Source of the DNA: Crocodylus rhombifer
Taxonomy: Eukaryota; Chordata; Crocodylia; Crocodylidae
Reading direction: 5' to 3'
Assembly (NCBI GenBank): GCA_038503035.1
Contig: JAVSML010000046.1
Location: forward strand, 813,662 to 877,661
DNA length: 64,000 nucleotides
In this document: piece by piece, positions 35,695 through 47,862 of the stretch
Position numbering within the stretch: position 1 is the stretch's first letter
Layout of the letters: the number at the start of each line of letters is the position of its first letter
Made by a program: the position numbers and the translations under genes
The notes under the pieces: generated by a model
Told to the model about the DNA's origin: nothing
What the model saw: the letters and a program-made list of their open reading frames with translations, nothing else
The model's database searches: none

Positions 35695-36907
35695 AAGAAA
35701 GTTTCTGCACTATTGGGATCAACGATCCAGACTGATCTCAGAACTCCCTCTCTTCCAAGGCAGTGTCCATCTTGAGCTAAGCCATGTGGCTTGTCTTTTT
35801 CCTCCTGGTTCCACATACCTCATTCTACGGAGTCAGCTTCAAGGAGAGGGCAATCTGACAATGCCTAACTTTGCCTGGCTAGAGCACTGTGCTAGGAAGG
35901 CAAACACAGGTTCAAAATCTGTGTCTGAGAAAACCCCAGAAGGGACCTTCCCTCTCCTGCCTTCTCCCCCTTTCCTCCAGAGACAGCAGCTGCAGCTGGA
36001 ACAGACAGAATTTAATTAAGTCCCTCCACGTGGGGACAGCTTTGGTTGCACCCTTATACACTGAGAGTTAATTTGTCTCAGGATCTGAGGGCTCTGCAGC
36101 CATACTCTTCTGTTTGGGCATGGCTTTAGAACAATCAAAGGGCTAATGGCATGACAAAATGTCATTTCTATCTGTGCCCTATCTGCCCAAAGCACAGCTC
36201 TACTGAGCATGCTCAATGAGCATGTGGATGCTTGCTCGCTGAAAACTTCTCATCTGTAGCGATAACACTTTCATCTTCATAGACCACTTCATTTTTTTTT
36301 TAATCTCAGTAGAAACAGGAAGTCAGTAAAATCCAGTGGGATTTGACTGGTATACATGAGAAAATACAGCCCTTGCTAGAAGAATCAGAATTGTCCTGAG
36401 AACTGCTTCTCTTTTCTGTTCCTACAGCAGCAACAAATTCATTTTTATCCTAGCAAATTCTTAGGTTTGAATACATCTAGAAAAGGATTTGAGGTTTACT
36501 GGATTTGTACAACATTTGACTTTTTCCATAAGGTTTCCACTGCTGTTGGTAAAATGCCGTATTCTTTCAAATATAAGACACACTTTTCTAAATGAAACAT
36601 TTCTTCTAAAAACTGCCTGCATCTTAAATTTGATTAGAAAGAAGAAAAAAAAAAAAAAAGATATAAAAGCACAGAGGTTGCATCTGTAAATGTAAATGTA
36701 TCTTTATGTGTTATTTTTTTCCTTTAATTTAAAGCCAAAAAAATTAGGTGGCTTGTCTTTGAAGGAGTATATTAGGGGGAAAAAATGCTCATTAACATTT
36801 TCACAAATAAAGAGTCTGTGTTTGTCTCCACTTGTTTATTGTTCAGATCATTTTTTACAGACCACAGCCTGGGTGAAAAGTTAGCAAATGGGTACAAATG
36901 TATGCTA
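35695..36907. other. unique DNA, nothing firmly recognised
   Basis: AT-rich sequence with a poly-A run at 36645-36660. A short phrase near 36553-36585 (GCCGTATTCTTTCAAATATA, then AGACACAC) resembles a dispersed 'TATAAGACGCAC' repeat; a similar phrase occurs near 49750-49790. No gene is visible. Confidence 0.4.
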
Positions 36908-36915
36908 GTACAAAT

Positions 36916-37671
36916 TAGGGGTGTGTGAAATGGGCCATATTAGTTTTAGATTTGGATGCAGCCCAGATGGGGGACAGTGATTTGATTCATCGATTCAGAT
37001 CACTGTCCCTGATTCGATCTGGCTGAATCCGAATCTGAAGATTCGATGCTGATTCAAAGAATCAGCAATTCGGCCATAAACCCAGCTTTAAATGTTTTTT
37101 CTACATACCTTGAGGCACCAGGCACAGCTCATGAATGCTGTGGAGCTGAGGTGGATGGAGCATCCCACATGCTCGGCAGCAAACCTGGAAGTGGACTAGA
37201 AGTACTTTTGGTCCACTTCTGGGTCCACCAGGGACCACACCAGGCCCCCCCCACCTCTCTGGCTCAGTGATCAGCCTCAAGGTGACCCCAGGTGCCCCCC
37301 AGATGCAGGAGGCATCAGTTGCTGAGCCAGAAGGGTGTGGGGGAGGAGGGCAGGGAGGGCCCGCATGCTCCCCGGTGGACCTGGTAGTGGACTGGAAGTG
37401 CTTCTGGTCCACTTTTGGGTCTGCTGCTGAGTGCGCAGGGGACCCCCGGCCATGCTCCTGTGGGACACTCCATGTGCCCTAGCACTGCAGCATTTAAAAG
37501 CCGCCTGGTACCTTGAAGTATGTAGAAAAAACATTTAAAGCTGTGGCAATGTCCGAATCTCTGAATCTTTCTGAATCTCTCTGAATCAATTCAGAGGGTT
37601 CCGATTTGATTCGGAGAGATTAAAGAATCTCCACTGAATTGAATCAGGGGCCAAAGCTTTGCACAGCCCTA
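36916..37671. mobile_element. 756-bp foldback hAT-like element with 8-bp TSD
   Basis: Termini TAGGGGTGTGTGAAA and, reversed, TAGGGCTGTGCAAA are flanked by GTACAAAT (36908-36915) and GTGCAAAT (37672-37679), an 8-bp duplication with one mismatch. Subterminal inverted repeats are long. For example, CAGCTTTAAATGTTTTTTCT at about 37083 returns inverted near 37520-37540, followed on both sides by ACATAC and the CACCAGG/CCTGGTA pair. Repeated GATTCGAATC-like words fill the outer arms, and the centre is GC-rich. It encodes no transposase; the 71-103-residue frames have no domain. Confidence 0.8.
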
Positions 37672-37679
37672 GTGCAAAT

Positions 37680-38930
37680 CCTCTATCCATCTGATCATTT
37701 ATGACAGGAAATACAATTATTCTACAATTTGATTTTCTTCTGTTTACAGTACTTCAACCAGGAAGCATAAAATATACTATATAAATGAAGGAAATCTTTA
37801 CAGACAGGCAGTAGTTTAAATAGTCTTTGCCCAAACTTCTCAGTAAATAACTGAAAATAATTCAGAATCATTTCCTGAATATGCTTTCTCGAGTTTCTAA
37901 TGAGTGTAATTCCCCTCAAATAACTCAAGTACTTCCTACGCTATGTGTTTGAAATGTTTGCCAGGAAATAGAGAGATTTTGGTCCCGTTCCTGGGACAAG
38001 TCGTTTATTGTGCCAGTCCCTTTGTTTTCTCACCTGTAACATGGCTATAACAATTATGCAGAGAGATTAGCACCTCTCCACAGTTAAGGGCCCAATTAAA
38101 TTGCAGTTTTCAGCCAAATGTCGCATCTAATACATAAAAATATAACTAAATTGGCTTGAAATTTGGTAGGGCAGGTCAGAGTTTATGCTAGAATCTGGGG
38201 GGAAAAGATTTGCCCAAAAAATAACACCGCCACTTTCTGACAGAAGAACTTTCCCTCCAAAAATACCCTTTTTGTGCGCTGCAGGGCATATGACAAGCGA
38301 TCCAGGCTCAGCTCATCAACTGACTTCCTTCATTTTTCTGAGGTTTATCCTCTTGAGTTCCCTTCCCTTCTTTTTACACAGGGGTTGTATAACAGTAGTG
38401 GAAAGTGAGAAGCGGGGTGGGGAAGTACAAAAATAGCAGCTGATACTGCTTCAGGCCCGCCACCACCACCGGCACCCTAGTTGTTGGTGCTACCTCATGC
38501 ACGGCTGCCATCCAGCACGCAGAGAAGCCCACTTACGCCTCTGCTGTATAATGTCACTTCCGGAGCTGGAAACAACACTTTTCTTCATGATGGTGCAAAA
38601 AACTCACCCACTTTCTCTCTCTGGGAATCAATATGGACAAGTTTTGGAAATCATCGTCTTCCCCGTGACCACTGCTCTCACTGCTGGACAGAAGGTGGTG
38701 GGCCTAGAATTCGGCTTGCCGGGGGCCATGACTGTCTGCAAAACCTGCAGAACGTGGTTATCAGGCCTAAGGAAAGAGGTCTGAGAAGTGGCTTTGGGGC
38801 CTTCAAATCTGCTGATAACCTTATACAGAGGTTATGTTGCCACACGGCATCATTTATTCCCCTCCCCCCCAGTTTTGCCTATAGTAGTAGCTACATTTAA
38901 TCATCATTTTTGCATCCTCTCTGAAATGTA
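37680..38930. other. unique DNA, nothing recognised
   Basis: Mixed composition with a more GC-rich middle (38440-38800). The 139-residue frame at 38481-38900 and the 95-residue frame overlapping it have no recognisable domain. Confidence 0.4.
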
Positions 38931-39358
38931 GGGCTGCGTCCACACATGGTGTGGAAATTTGATTCCCTGGGGATAACTAGCAGTGGCACACTTTGCACCG
39001 CTGCCCCCAGGGAATGCCTGTGCCATGCAGCAAGTTACCCTGGCGGAGGTAGGGGACTGGCCACAGCAGCTTTACCTGGGGTCCTGGGGCCCTCCCGGGG
39101 CTGCAGCAGTGGTGATTCTGCCATGCAGAGCCTAGCTGGCAGCCTCAGCGCAGCTCCAGGTGACCCGGCTCCGCTTTTGAGTGGCGCGCGCTGCCCATGC
39201 ATGCACCACTCTGCTTTTTTTCTCCATGGGTCTTTTGTAACCCCTGGACAGCCAGCAGCCAAAGAAAACTCTCCACATTGCTCACTTGCAGCATGGAAAA
39301 CAACTGAATGTGTGGTATGTGGTGCCACAGACGTGGCTGTGCTCATCTGGAAGAGGCC
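38931..39358. mobile_element. GC-rich inverted-repeat element, copy 3
   Basis: The left end GGGCTGCGTCCACACATGG and the right end, reversed (GGCCTCTTCCAGATGAGCAC), match the family ends. Core blocks follow the orientation of copy 1: CCCCAGGGAATGCCTGTGCC, AGTTACCCTGGCGGAGG and CATGGAAAACAACTGAATGT, then GTGGTATGTGGTGCCAC. Open frames on both strands are composition effects. Confidence 0.7.
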
Positions 39359-41630
39359 TAGAAGGACAAAAAAGCCCACAAACAAAATTTTCATGAAAAA
39401 CTGAAAGATTAGGAGCCTGAGTAAAGGTTTCTATGTTACAACCAATTCTCAGGGAGGAGGCGGGGAGTGGGGGAATGCCAGACCTACATACCTTTCTATG
39501 TTTTCTGGACAAATGGACCAGTCCAAAACACGGCACAAATTTTAAGGCAATTTTGTAATCTGAAGATCTGAATTTTCCCCTCTGGCAGGGACTGCTAAAA
39601 TAATGTTGAGCAAGACACTGAAATGAGAACAATTGCAGCTGGCTACTCATTTTGACCTTAAACTTTCTGCTTCTGTGTCTTTTTTTGAAAAAAATAGATA
39701 GAAATATCAACAACTATTAATAAATTAAAGCAGATCAGAAATGTGAATGTTGGTTCCAAAGGAAATTCCAATATTTTTATAGTGATCTCTTGATCTGAAT
39801 TATAATGAAAAACCAACATTTCAAAATTTCCTTCAGAACAGAACTTCTGAGGAAAATTCGGATTTGAAACCCAGCTAAATGCTCTGGCTGATCATGTTAA
39901 ATCCATGCATTTCAATGCCATTGAAACATTGTGTTCAAAAATTTGAATACCAAATATTAAATATATAAAGATGAAATTAACAAGAAAGCTGAAACAGAAA
40001 CCTATAAAGCCAAAATAAAATATTTGCCGTTATGAAAAAAAAAAATAATACAAACAAAAAGATGACTTTCTGCCATTAGAAATATCTTTGAATTAACAAA
40101 TTCCCATGAAACATTTTTAGTTTGACTAAATAGCATTCTCCCGTGGAATTTTTTTCCATCAAAGTTTTATGGACTAGTTCTACTTATTTTAAGAGCACCT
40201 CATAGAGGTGAGTGGGGCAGGTGAGGTGAGTAGGTGGAGGCTAAAGGTGATAGGATGCATGGAGCTTTCCTAGTCATGTGCGGATAGTTAGATCAGGAGG
40301 CTGAAAGTGAGAAGTTTTGATCTGCACCACATGGGTACTGGGTTTCTATTATGCAGGGAGAAAAAGTTGGAACACAGAAACCAAAAATGGACTGGCAAGC
40401 CACGTACTCCCTACAGAGCCTTGCAAAATCTTTGCAAAATATCTCCCATGAGCCTGAAGGATCTTCCTCACCTGCTTCTCTTAGCCCAAGGAGAAACTTC
40501 ATGGTAACTTATAAAACTTATCTTGCAGCCTGACATGCTGCCACATCAAAACTTATTCTATAACAAAATAATGGTATTTTGCTTCTGTCAATAGAAATGT
40601 CACCAGCTCTGTTGCACAGATCACAAAACTACTAGAATTCATGTATTCTCCTATCAAAACCCTAACAGTACTCAGAAGTTTGATTTCCCCAATATTACAA
40701 AGCTACGATGTTGTGGCTGGCGTGGTGATGCTATTTTGGGGGGCGGGGTTTGGATGGGTTACTAGCTTGGTTTGCTTGTTTTCAATCCTTATGTCTTCTT
40801 TCCCCCTTAAAACTTTGTCACTTCCGTGATTCGGACACCTCTGGAGCAGTTGCTACTCCTTGTTGCTGAGGAGAAGCTCCTCCAGTTTCAGTTGCCATGC
40901 AACCAGTTCTGGGCAGTGATTTTATGCACATTCCCGTAGCGTGGCGATTTATTTTGTTTTTGTTTTTACAACTTGGTTTTGTCTCCTTCTACAGCCTCTA
41001 TCCGTGTAGGGTGGCAGTGACTTCTTTTTCCAAACACTCTTAGAGGGAGATGTTGCTTTGGTCTTCTGGGGTTTTTTTCTTTCCTTCCATATTTATGTTC
41101 TGTATTAGCTTTCTGTTATACTTCCATGCTACAATAAGTCACAGACTTCCTGTCACTGAGTCACCTCAGCTCACAATGTGGTACAGCTATCAAGAGAGAA
41201 AGAAGTCAGGGTCTCATTGGGGGTACAGAAGCAGTACCACCTACAGAAACTAGGAAGCATTTTAAGTAATGCTTAACCCTAGTTTGCTACTTCCGTGCCC
41301 TAAACTGTGTATATACATTTATGTAAATACACCTTCAGCACCTAAAAGTCCAAGGTACCTTTGACAGATATAGTTGATACAGTTTTGTTTTTCACCCCCA
41401 GAGTTCCAAAACTACCCCTGTAATTGTAATCTGGTGCTTAGATTGATAATCCATCCTTGCTCAAGACAATAAAATGACCTAGGCATGTTATATATAAGAA
41501 CAGAAACAAAGTCCTGGACTGTCTACACAAATGACGCAAGCTAGGAAAGAAAATCCTATCTCTGATTACATCAGTTGGTATTACAAGTAGCCAAGAGGAA
41601 AAGGAATGGGGGAGGCAAGATTTCACCCTA
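39359..41630. other. unique AT-rich DNA, nothing recognised
   Basis: No transposon termini and no domain-like frames are visible. The overlapping frames at 40293-40533 on both strands are unsupported. Confidence 0.45.
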
Positions 41631-41631
41631 G

Positions 41632-42046
41632 GGGTGTGTGCAGATGAGCGCACAAGCCGCATGCACCATACGTGCAAGGATTCCCTGCACTGCTAATTTG
41701 CAGTGCAGGAGAGGGGTTGACACCAGGAGATCCCAGTGTCAAGAAAACCCATGCCTAAAAAAGGCAGGGCAGCACATATGGCAGCAGCACCGGCCTCCTG
41801 AAATTGGAGCCTGGCCTGGCCAGAGCTGTGGCTACAGCCCCCAGAGACCCCCAGGACCCCAGGTAAAGCTGCTGGGGCCAGCCCGAGTGATGGCCCCAGC
41901 CTCCCCTACACCACCCAGAGCAACTTGCTGCATGCCAGAGTACACATGCACAAGTGTTCCCCGGGGAAAAGCAACAGCGGCACGCATTGTGCTGCAGCTG
42001 CTTGTCCCTGGAGAAACGCACATTCACACTCATGGGAATAAGCCCT
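41632..42046. mobile_element. GC-rich inverted-repeat element, copy 4
   Basis: The left end GGGTGTGTGCAGATGAGCG and the right end, reversed (GGGCTTATTCCCATGAGTGTG), fit the family. The core has the orientation of copy 2: AGTGCAGGAGAGGGGTTGAC, CCCCAGGTAAAGCTGCTGGG, CCAGAGTACACATGCACAAG and GTTCCCCGGGGAAAAGC. There is no transposase. Confidence 0.7.
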
Positions 42047-42047
42047 A

Positions 42048-42630
42048 GGAGTCCAAATTTTTGCCCAGAGACCACACACAAGCTCACAAGCAAGTAACAA
42101 AACCCTAAAACATCAAATACAAGAATGTTAATGTGATTAAGGCTACAAATCAGGAACTTAAAAGCTGAGAAACTTCAAAATAAAGATTACTCATGCAAGA
42201 TAAGATTATGAAAATTGCCATACTGGGTCAGCATGTGACAGTGGCAAGCAGCAGATAGCAACCTCTATAGAGACCCTTAATATGTGCACTTTCTGAAAGA
42301 ACCTTTAATTATACGATCACATAATACTTTTCCATTAGACTGCTCAATACCAGCCAGCCTGCAGGGACTCTAGAGCAGAAATTCAATGCAAGCAAAAGCT
42401 TGCAGTTATAAAACAGAAAGAGGATATACTAGAATTGCATATATGACCAGAACAGAATGCAGTCATACCCTATTTTTCTCCTAATTATGACGTATACTCA
42501 AACTGACATCCCACCGGTATATCCACCACAATACCTAGTGAGGTAACAACTAATTCAAATCCCATTGTTTGGCAGAAACTAGGTTAAAATATCCATCTCC
42601 AGCATTATAATTGGATTTTAGGTACTGAAG
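42048..42630. other. unique DNA, nothing recognised
   Basis: AT-rich non-coding sequence. Confidence 0.45.
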
Positions 42631-43005
42631 CAGGGGTATCAAAGATCCAGTCTACAGAGCCCAATCATCCAACCCATCATAATACATGTGGGTCACCAAT
42701 TGACGCACCATACACAGCAGGTGCTGGTTCCAGCTCCATGAGCTACACGTGGCATGCAGAGCTTATCTGACACAGGCTGTACCTGACACAGGGCCAGTTT
42801 GGGGAACGTGCTGCAGGCTGGATCTGGATTAAGCCTACAGACGAGCCTCCTGTGCTGAATCCAACATTCAGGGCTGGGCTGGTGTGGGCACCACGTGCAG
42901 CACATGCCCCAGACCAACCCCACAAGGCAGTATCAGCATGAACAACTTGGCCTGTGTGGGTACTGCAAGCAGCACACGCCTCAGACTGGCCCCACATGCA
43001 GCATG
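42631..43005. mobile_element. hAT-like non-autonomous element, 5' part
   Basis: The stretch starts CAGGGGTATCAAAGATCCAG, a hAT-type terminus close to that of the 0.84-1.07 kb element. Repeated GCAGCAC/CCCCA-type words follow, with higher GC than the flanks. No matching inverted end was found near 43000, so the right limit is approximate and the element is probably truncated. Confidence 0.5.
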
Positions 43006-46000
43006 TATTGGAGTCATGTTGCCTCTTTAGCAAATCCCAATTTATAATGACGATGAGTTCCTCTAGCATTGATATCCAACACTGTTTAGTGCTTTTAGAT
43101 ATGTCCAATTTGTCTTTGTTACTAGTCTCACTAAATTAACCAACAGGAAGTATTGGAAATACATACTCTATTTAATTAACCTGCAATTTCTCTTGCTCAC
43201 AGACTGGTGGGAAGAAAGCAACCTTTGGATTTTCCTTACTCATTTGTTTTTTACAGAGAACATTATTTATGTATAATTTTTTTTCAACTTAGCTGCTTTA
43301 AGCCCAGAAAATAGAAATCCTTCTACCCTTACCCACATATCTTCTTCCTCTTAAAACTTTGTTGGCTCTTTGTCTTCAATAAGGTGTTCTTTCTTGTTTT
43401 TATCCTTATTCCCCTAAGAAATTGTAGAAAGTTTGCTAAAAAGCTATGCATTCTTGTTTAATTCTCAGTTTTCTTTTTTAAACATATAGATAGTAAATTG
43501 GATTTTGGTACATGTATATGTAGTTCCATGTAAGACCTGATTTTCTCTTCCTGCCCTGAATGATACACATGGGCTAGCCACAACTGTTCATCTGAACACT
43601 CCTTCAGGGAAGATGGGAAGTTTTTGGATGGTGTCCAACCAATGAAGTCAGCTGTTATGCCACAGGCTACTGAGCTTGCCATAGCAGAGGTACCATGTTA
43701 ATTGGCAGAAAATGGGAGTAAATTCTTAGTGGATCTTGGCACATGCACACACACACAAACTCTGACCTATAGACTACACATGTATTAGGTACCTGAGAAC
43801 TAACAGTAATAATATTGTATGCATATACACATGTTTGTTATAGCAGGAGCCACTATAATTACATTAAAGAAGCATATTACAATATAACTTTCCCTTTTTA
43901 AAATGCTCCCATTTTGAATTCCTGGCCAAACATTTTGGAGAAGGAGCACAATTTTTGAATTCTAAAAATGCACATGTGCCCAGATGTTCTGATCAGAAAA
44001 GCCGTATGCATACAATTAAATACACATATTTAATTCAAACATGGTTTACTTTCTACACTTTCCTGACATCTCAGGAAGAAAACTGAATTTTATTATAAAG
44101 TTATTTGACATAAGAATAAGATTATCATCCATATTTTGACACCATGTCACAGAAGCTGGTACTACAGCTAGTTGGGGCTTCTGGAAATTACTATAACACA
44201 AGTCTCCAAGTTTGAAGGAAGTTAACTTAGTTATAAAATTATGAAGATTATTTTTTTCCATGAATATACAATAGCATTTTCTGTTTGATTTCCTCATTCA
44301 ACTTACAGCTTAGAAAAACCAGATGCGTAGGTTCCAGTGGCTTTGATAAAAGTCAGAATACCAGAGGCTTCAAGTCAAACACTTACGGACCTAGAACATT
44401 GCCAGTTTGATAAATTCGATCAAAAAGAGGGGGAGGGAAATAGCAACAGTTGGCTCTTCTTGTTGTTATGGCTGGTGGGACTGAACTGATAGTGATGCAA
44501 AGGTGAGGAAGTCCCCAAAGACTGCTTATGAATGCAGAAGTAGTTGTAGGAGTTCACCTAAACCAAACCTGAAAGCTCACATGAACCAACAGGGTTTGAT
44601 TTACTTCTGGCATCTAAGAATTGAACTCCAAGATTCAGTTCCCTTTTTAAACTCCAAGATTGCCCCTTTTGCAAAACAAACCCTACAGGATAAGCATGGT
44701 CTTAGTCCTACTGCACTGTCTGGAAAGTTTTAAAGAAACAAGAAGGATTTGGGTCCCCATAAGACTTTTCTGGAGCTTTTCTGGAGCTTTCCCCAGCTTT
44801 CTTTTTGTGTAGAATGAAAGCCATTCTGTGTGTCATGGATGGAACTCGTCATAATTAACATTCATAGCTGGGACGCTCCTAAGAACAACTTTTGATTTAC
44901 CAGGGAAAGGCTCAAACAGTGTGGAAGCCAACAGAGACATCTACTGGCTATACTATTATGTCTGCCTTTTTAACTTAGGCCTCATGGCTCCAGTTACTGT
45001 CTTCTGAAGATCTGTGGCCATCCCATTAATAGTTACAAACTAACCCTCTAATCTCTTCAAAGCAAGCAGAAATATTTTTTACTGCTGTCTCTAGGTCACC
45101 AAAGAAAGGTGAGTATGGCAGAGTGTGAAAGTCTTCCTCACACTGCTTTGCTGTGCCTTTCTCCTTTTGCCACGATGTTGTCCAGAAATGTCCTTCACAT
45201 CTTGAAACTTAGCTTGTATTTTGAAAATTTCTTTGCAAAATGAAAAGCAGATTAAAATAGAAATGAAACTTTTCTGTACAGAGATTAGTTTGACCCACTT
45301 GTACTATTCGTTAACCAATGAAAAAGGGTCACTCATCTGGAGGGTTTCATAAGTATCTCAGGAAAAAAAGATTATTCTTTCCTTTGGAAGGTTACCATAG
45401 CCACTCATCAATCAGTGCAAAAGGCCTTTACCTAGTTTCCTCTGTTTTACCTTATTAAAGCAATTACGCAAACACAGATTATTCCAAATCCTTCTTCCTT
45501 TTAGTGTCCATCTTATTTCTGCTTCAAAAATTTAGTAAAAGAGTCTAAGCACAATGTAATTCAAAGCTAGAAATGCTACCAAAAAGAAAAGCATGAGACT
45601 GAAGCACAGGAAGCACAATTGGAAGAATCCGTGAATGAGATGCGGAAAAGGAATAATGGTTAAACATTTGTCATATGTAGAAGTTTAGCTATGACAATAT
45701 GTAGCCTAGATAGTCATTATTGTATTTCTCATTGCAGTAGATTGCAAGAGGGGAAAAACTGCACTGTTATAAATATTAAGCAAGATCCTGAATTCCTTCT
45801 TTTTTTAGTTTTACCTTGCCAAATTCTCACTGAAGAGATACCCACTGAGCAACTGGATGAGTAAAAATAAACAAGAGCATCAGAAAAAATGACCTACTGC
45901 ATTACAATTTCATATTTTCCATATGTTGTAAGCTCATAATAACATTCACTGATAATTTTTACATTCTGGGGAACCCTATATATGTACTTTGTATTTTACA

Positions 46001-46150
46001 GATATGATGTTGTCACTTTGGTGGGGCATCAGCAAGAGCTATGGAACAGGGGATTTCTTGATCTTAAAAACTGCTTGGGTAAAAGGACTTTTCTCTGTTG
46101 GCTGAGGTAGTAGCAAAATCATCAACTTCTATGTGGTTCAAACGCCACTA
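43006..46150. other. unique AT-rich DNA, nothing recognised
   Basis: Over 3 kb of AT-rich sequence with no transposon ends or domain-bearing frames. A short CA-rich microsatellite lies near 43745-43758. Small open frames at 43458-43682, 44046-44297 and 44503-44733 have no recognisable features. Confidence 0.45.
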
Positions 46151-47135
46151 AAATTAGACAGGGTACCACGCTAGTGGACAGATATTGCATTTACAGCAGG
46201 AGAACTGTTGCTCTTCCACTAGGAATTCTCATCAGGACTCCTAGCGCTGCACATTTCCCAAATGTGCATTGCTCAGCCTCTCTACCTGGCTAGACAAAAA
46301 AAACAGATGCCCAACTTCAGAGGCTTCCCAGCACAACATCCTAGGAAAAGGCTGGTCTCCCAGCAGGGAGACAGCCAGCAGCAGGAGCAGGGCTGCAGAG
46401 TTACTATGAGCCCAGAGTCCTGTGGGCAGTCCCTGCACCATTGGGAGAGCACACCTGAAGGCCAGGAACTCAAGGGAGTACCCAGCAGAAGGTGCCTGGA
46501 GCTTTGGACAGCTGAAGGGGACTAGCTGCAGCCAAGAGTGACAGAACTAAAAGGAGAGAGAGGTCCTATGGTAGAGGACTGGAGCTCAAATGTGAGTTAA
46601 GGGACAGGAGGATACAAGCGCTTTATGTTTTGAAGTGCCGTTTCTTTATCAGTCTAGCCAGACTGTTTGAAAACAGGGAAAGCCCTGTCCAGGGTAGACT
46701 TACTTATTTTCTAAACATGAGTTAAGGACCGTGTATGAATTGGCAGAAATGCCAAAGTAAACTGATGGAGAGTCAAGCCCTAAAGATCCAAAACTTTACT
46801 TGGACATTTAGACTACCCTGACTGTGTCAGGTGTATGGAATTTATTTATTTTCCTTTCTCTTGTTTTACAATCAATTTTTCACTTTGGGAACACCTGGCT
46901 GGTATGTGGATGGGATGAAGGGGTGGCAGGAACCCTGTGAGTGAGATCCGTGGACCCACTAGCATAGCCCCAGTGACATCAGGAGCCTTCTGCTTATCCA
47001 ATAAAATCAAGACATGGCAGGAGAGAACAGAAGAGTGGCTCACAGATATGGATATGTGTTCAGGACAAGCTGTCTTCACATAAGGCCAAGTACATAGAGA
47101 GTTCTGGTTCTTGCACCTGGTGGTATCAGACACAC
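46151..47135 (+). mobile_element. candidate LTR related to the solo LTR at 3 kb
   Basis: The 3' part shares ordered blocks with the 2987-3888 LTR: GGTATGTGGATGGGATGAAG against GGCGTGTGGACGGGGTGTAG, then AATAAAATCAAGACATGGCA against AATAACACCAAGTCATGGCA, and a closing ACCTGGTGGTATCAGACA against ACCTTGTATCACA. A canonical AATAAA occurs at about 47001. The upstream part (about 46150-46700) has the higher GC expected of an LTR, but I could not place a TG start or a flanking duplication. Confidence 0.5.
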
Positions 47136-47800
47136 CTGCAGTATTGGATACATAGGACCACCAAATATCTCCTCAGGAAAAACAGGGAATTAATCTAATT
47201 CAACCACAGACCCTAACCTTGCAGAGTTGTTTCCATGGAATCAGGAAGAAAATGAAGCATTCCATAAAGAGGGTTTTCTTTCCTGTCATCTTGGTACAGC
47301 AGCAGCATCTGAGAGTCCTAGTCATAGGCCAGGGGTTCAGTGTGCTTGGTAGTGTGCAGGCACAGAGTAGAAAAGGTCTTGGAGCTGGGTTTCCAAGTGC
47401 CCCGGCCCCAGTGCTGGGGCCCAATTCTCAAATATACACAGCAGACCTGAAAAACTCTTCTGAAAATCTGCTGCAAAGGGCCTATCCCTGTTGCAGTGAG
47501 AAATGTCTATATCCTGTGCACACCATGGCAAAGAAGAAGGTTTGGACACAAAGGGCAAGAACAAAGGGCACTTGCGGAGAGACAGTAAAAAGAAAAAGTT
47601 ACTAACTTGCCATAAATTGAAAGTTAAATTCAATCAGATTATTTGGTGGTGCCTCAGAATCTGCCTGTGATTGTCTTGCTGGAATTTGGACACATAAGAG
47701 GATAATTGAGGTTGCAAAATCCACTCAAGGATCTTAGTGAACACTGGGTGGGTGCTGGGCTAGGCTCTGGGCTCCTGTGGCTACACTTGAAAACTAGATC
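47136..47800. other. unique DNA, nothing recognised
   Basis: Overlapping frames on both strands at 47219-47633 have no domain. No repeat ends are visible. Confidence 0.4.
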
Positions 47801-47854
47801 AGCTATGTCTACACCAGTTACAGTCACAGCGGTGACTGCAATGTAGACATGTCC
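47801..47854. mobile_element. minimal MITE hairpin (TCTACAC type)
   Basis: Only 54 bp: AGCTATGTCTACACC at the left, the reversed GGACATGTCTACATTG at the right, and a central palindrome CAGTCACAGCGGTGACTG. This is nearly the smallest derivative of the family possible, essentially two terminal repeats back to back. Confidence 0.6.
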
Positions 47855-47862
47855 ACCTGTGG

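Noticed and set aside
43745..43758. Short CA, TA and GA simple repeats (also near 8725 and 49356)
   Set aside because: They are too short to be informative beyond ordinary microsatellite content.
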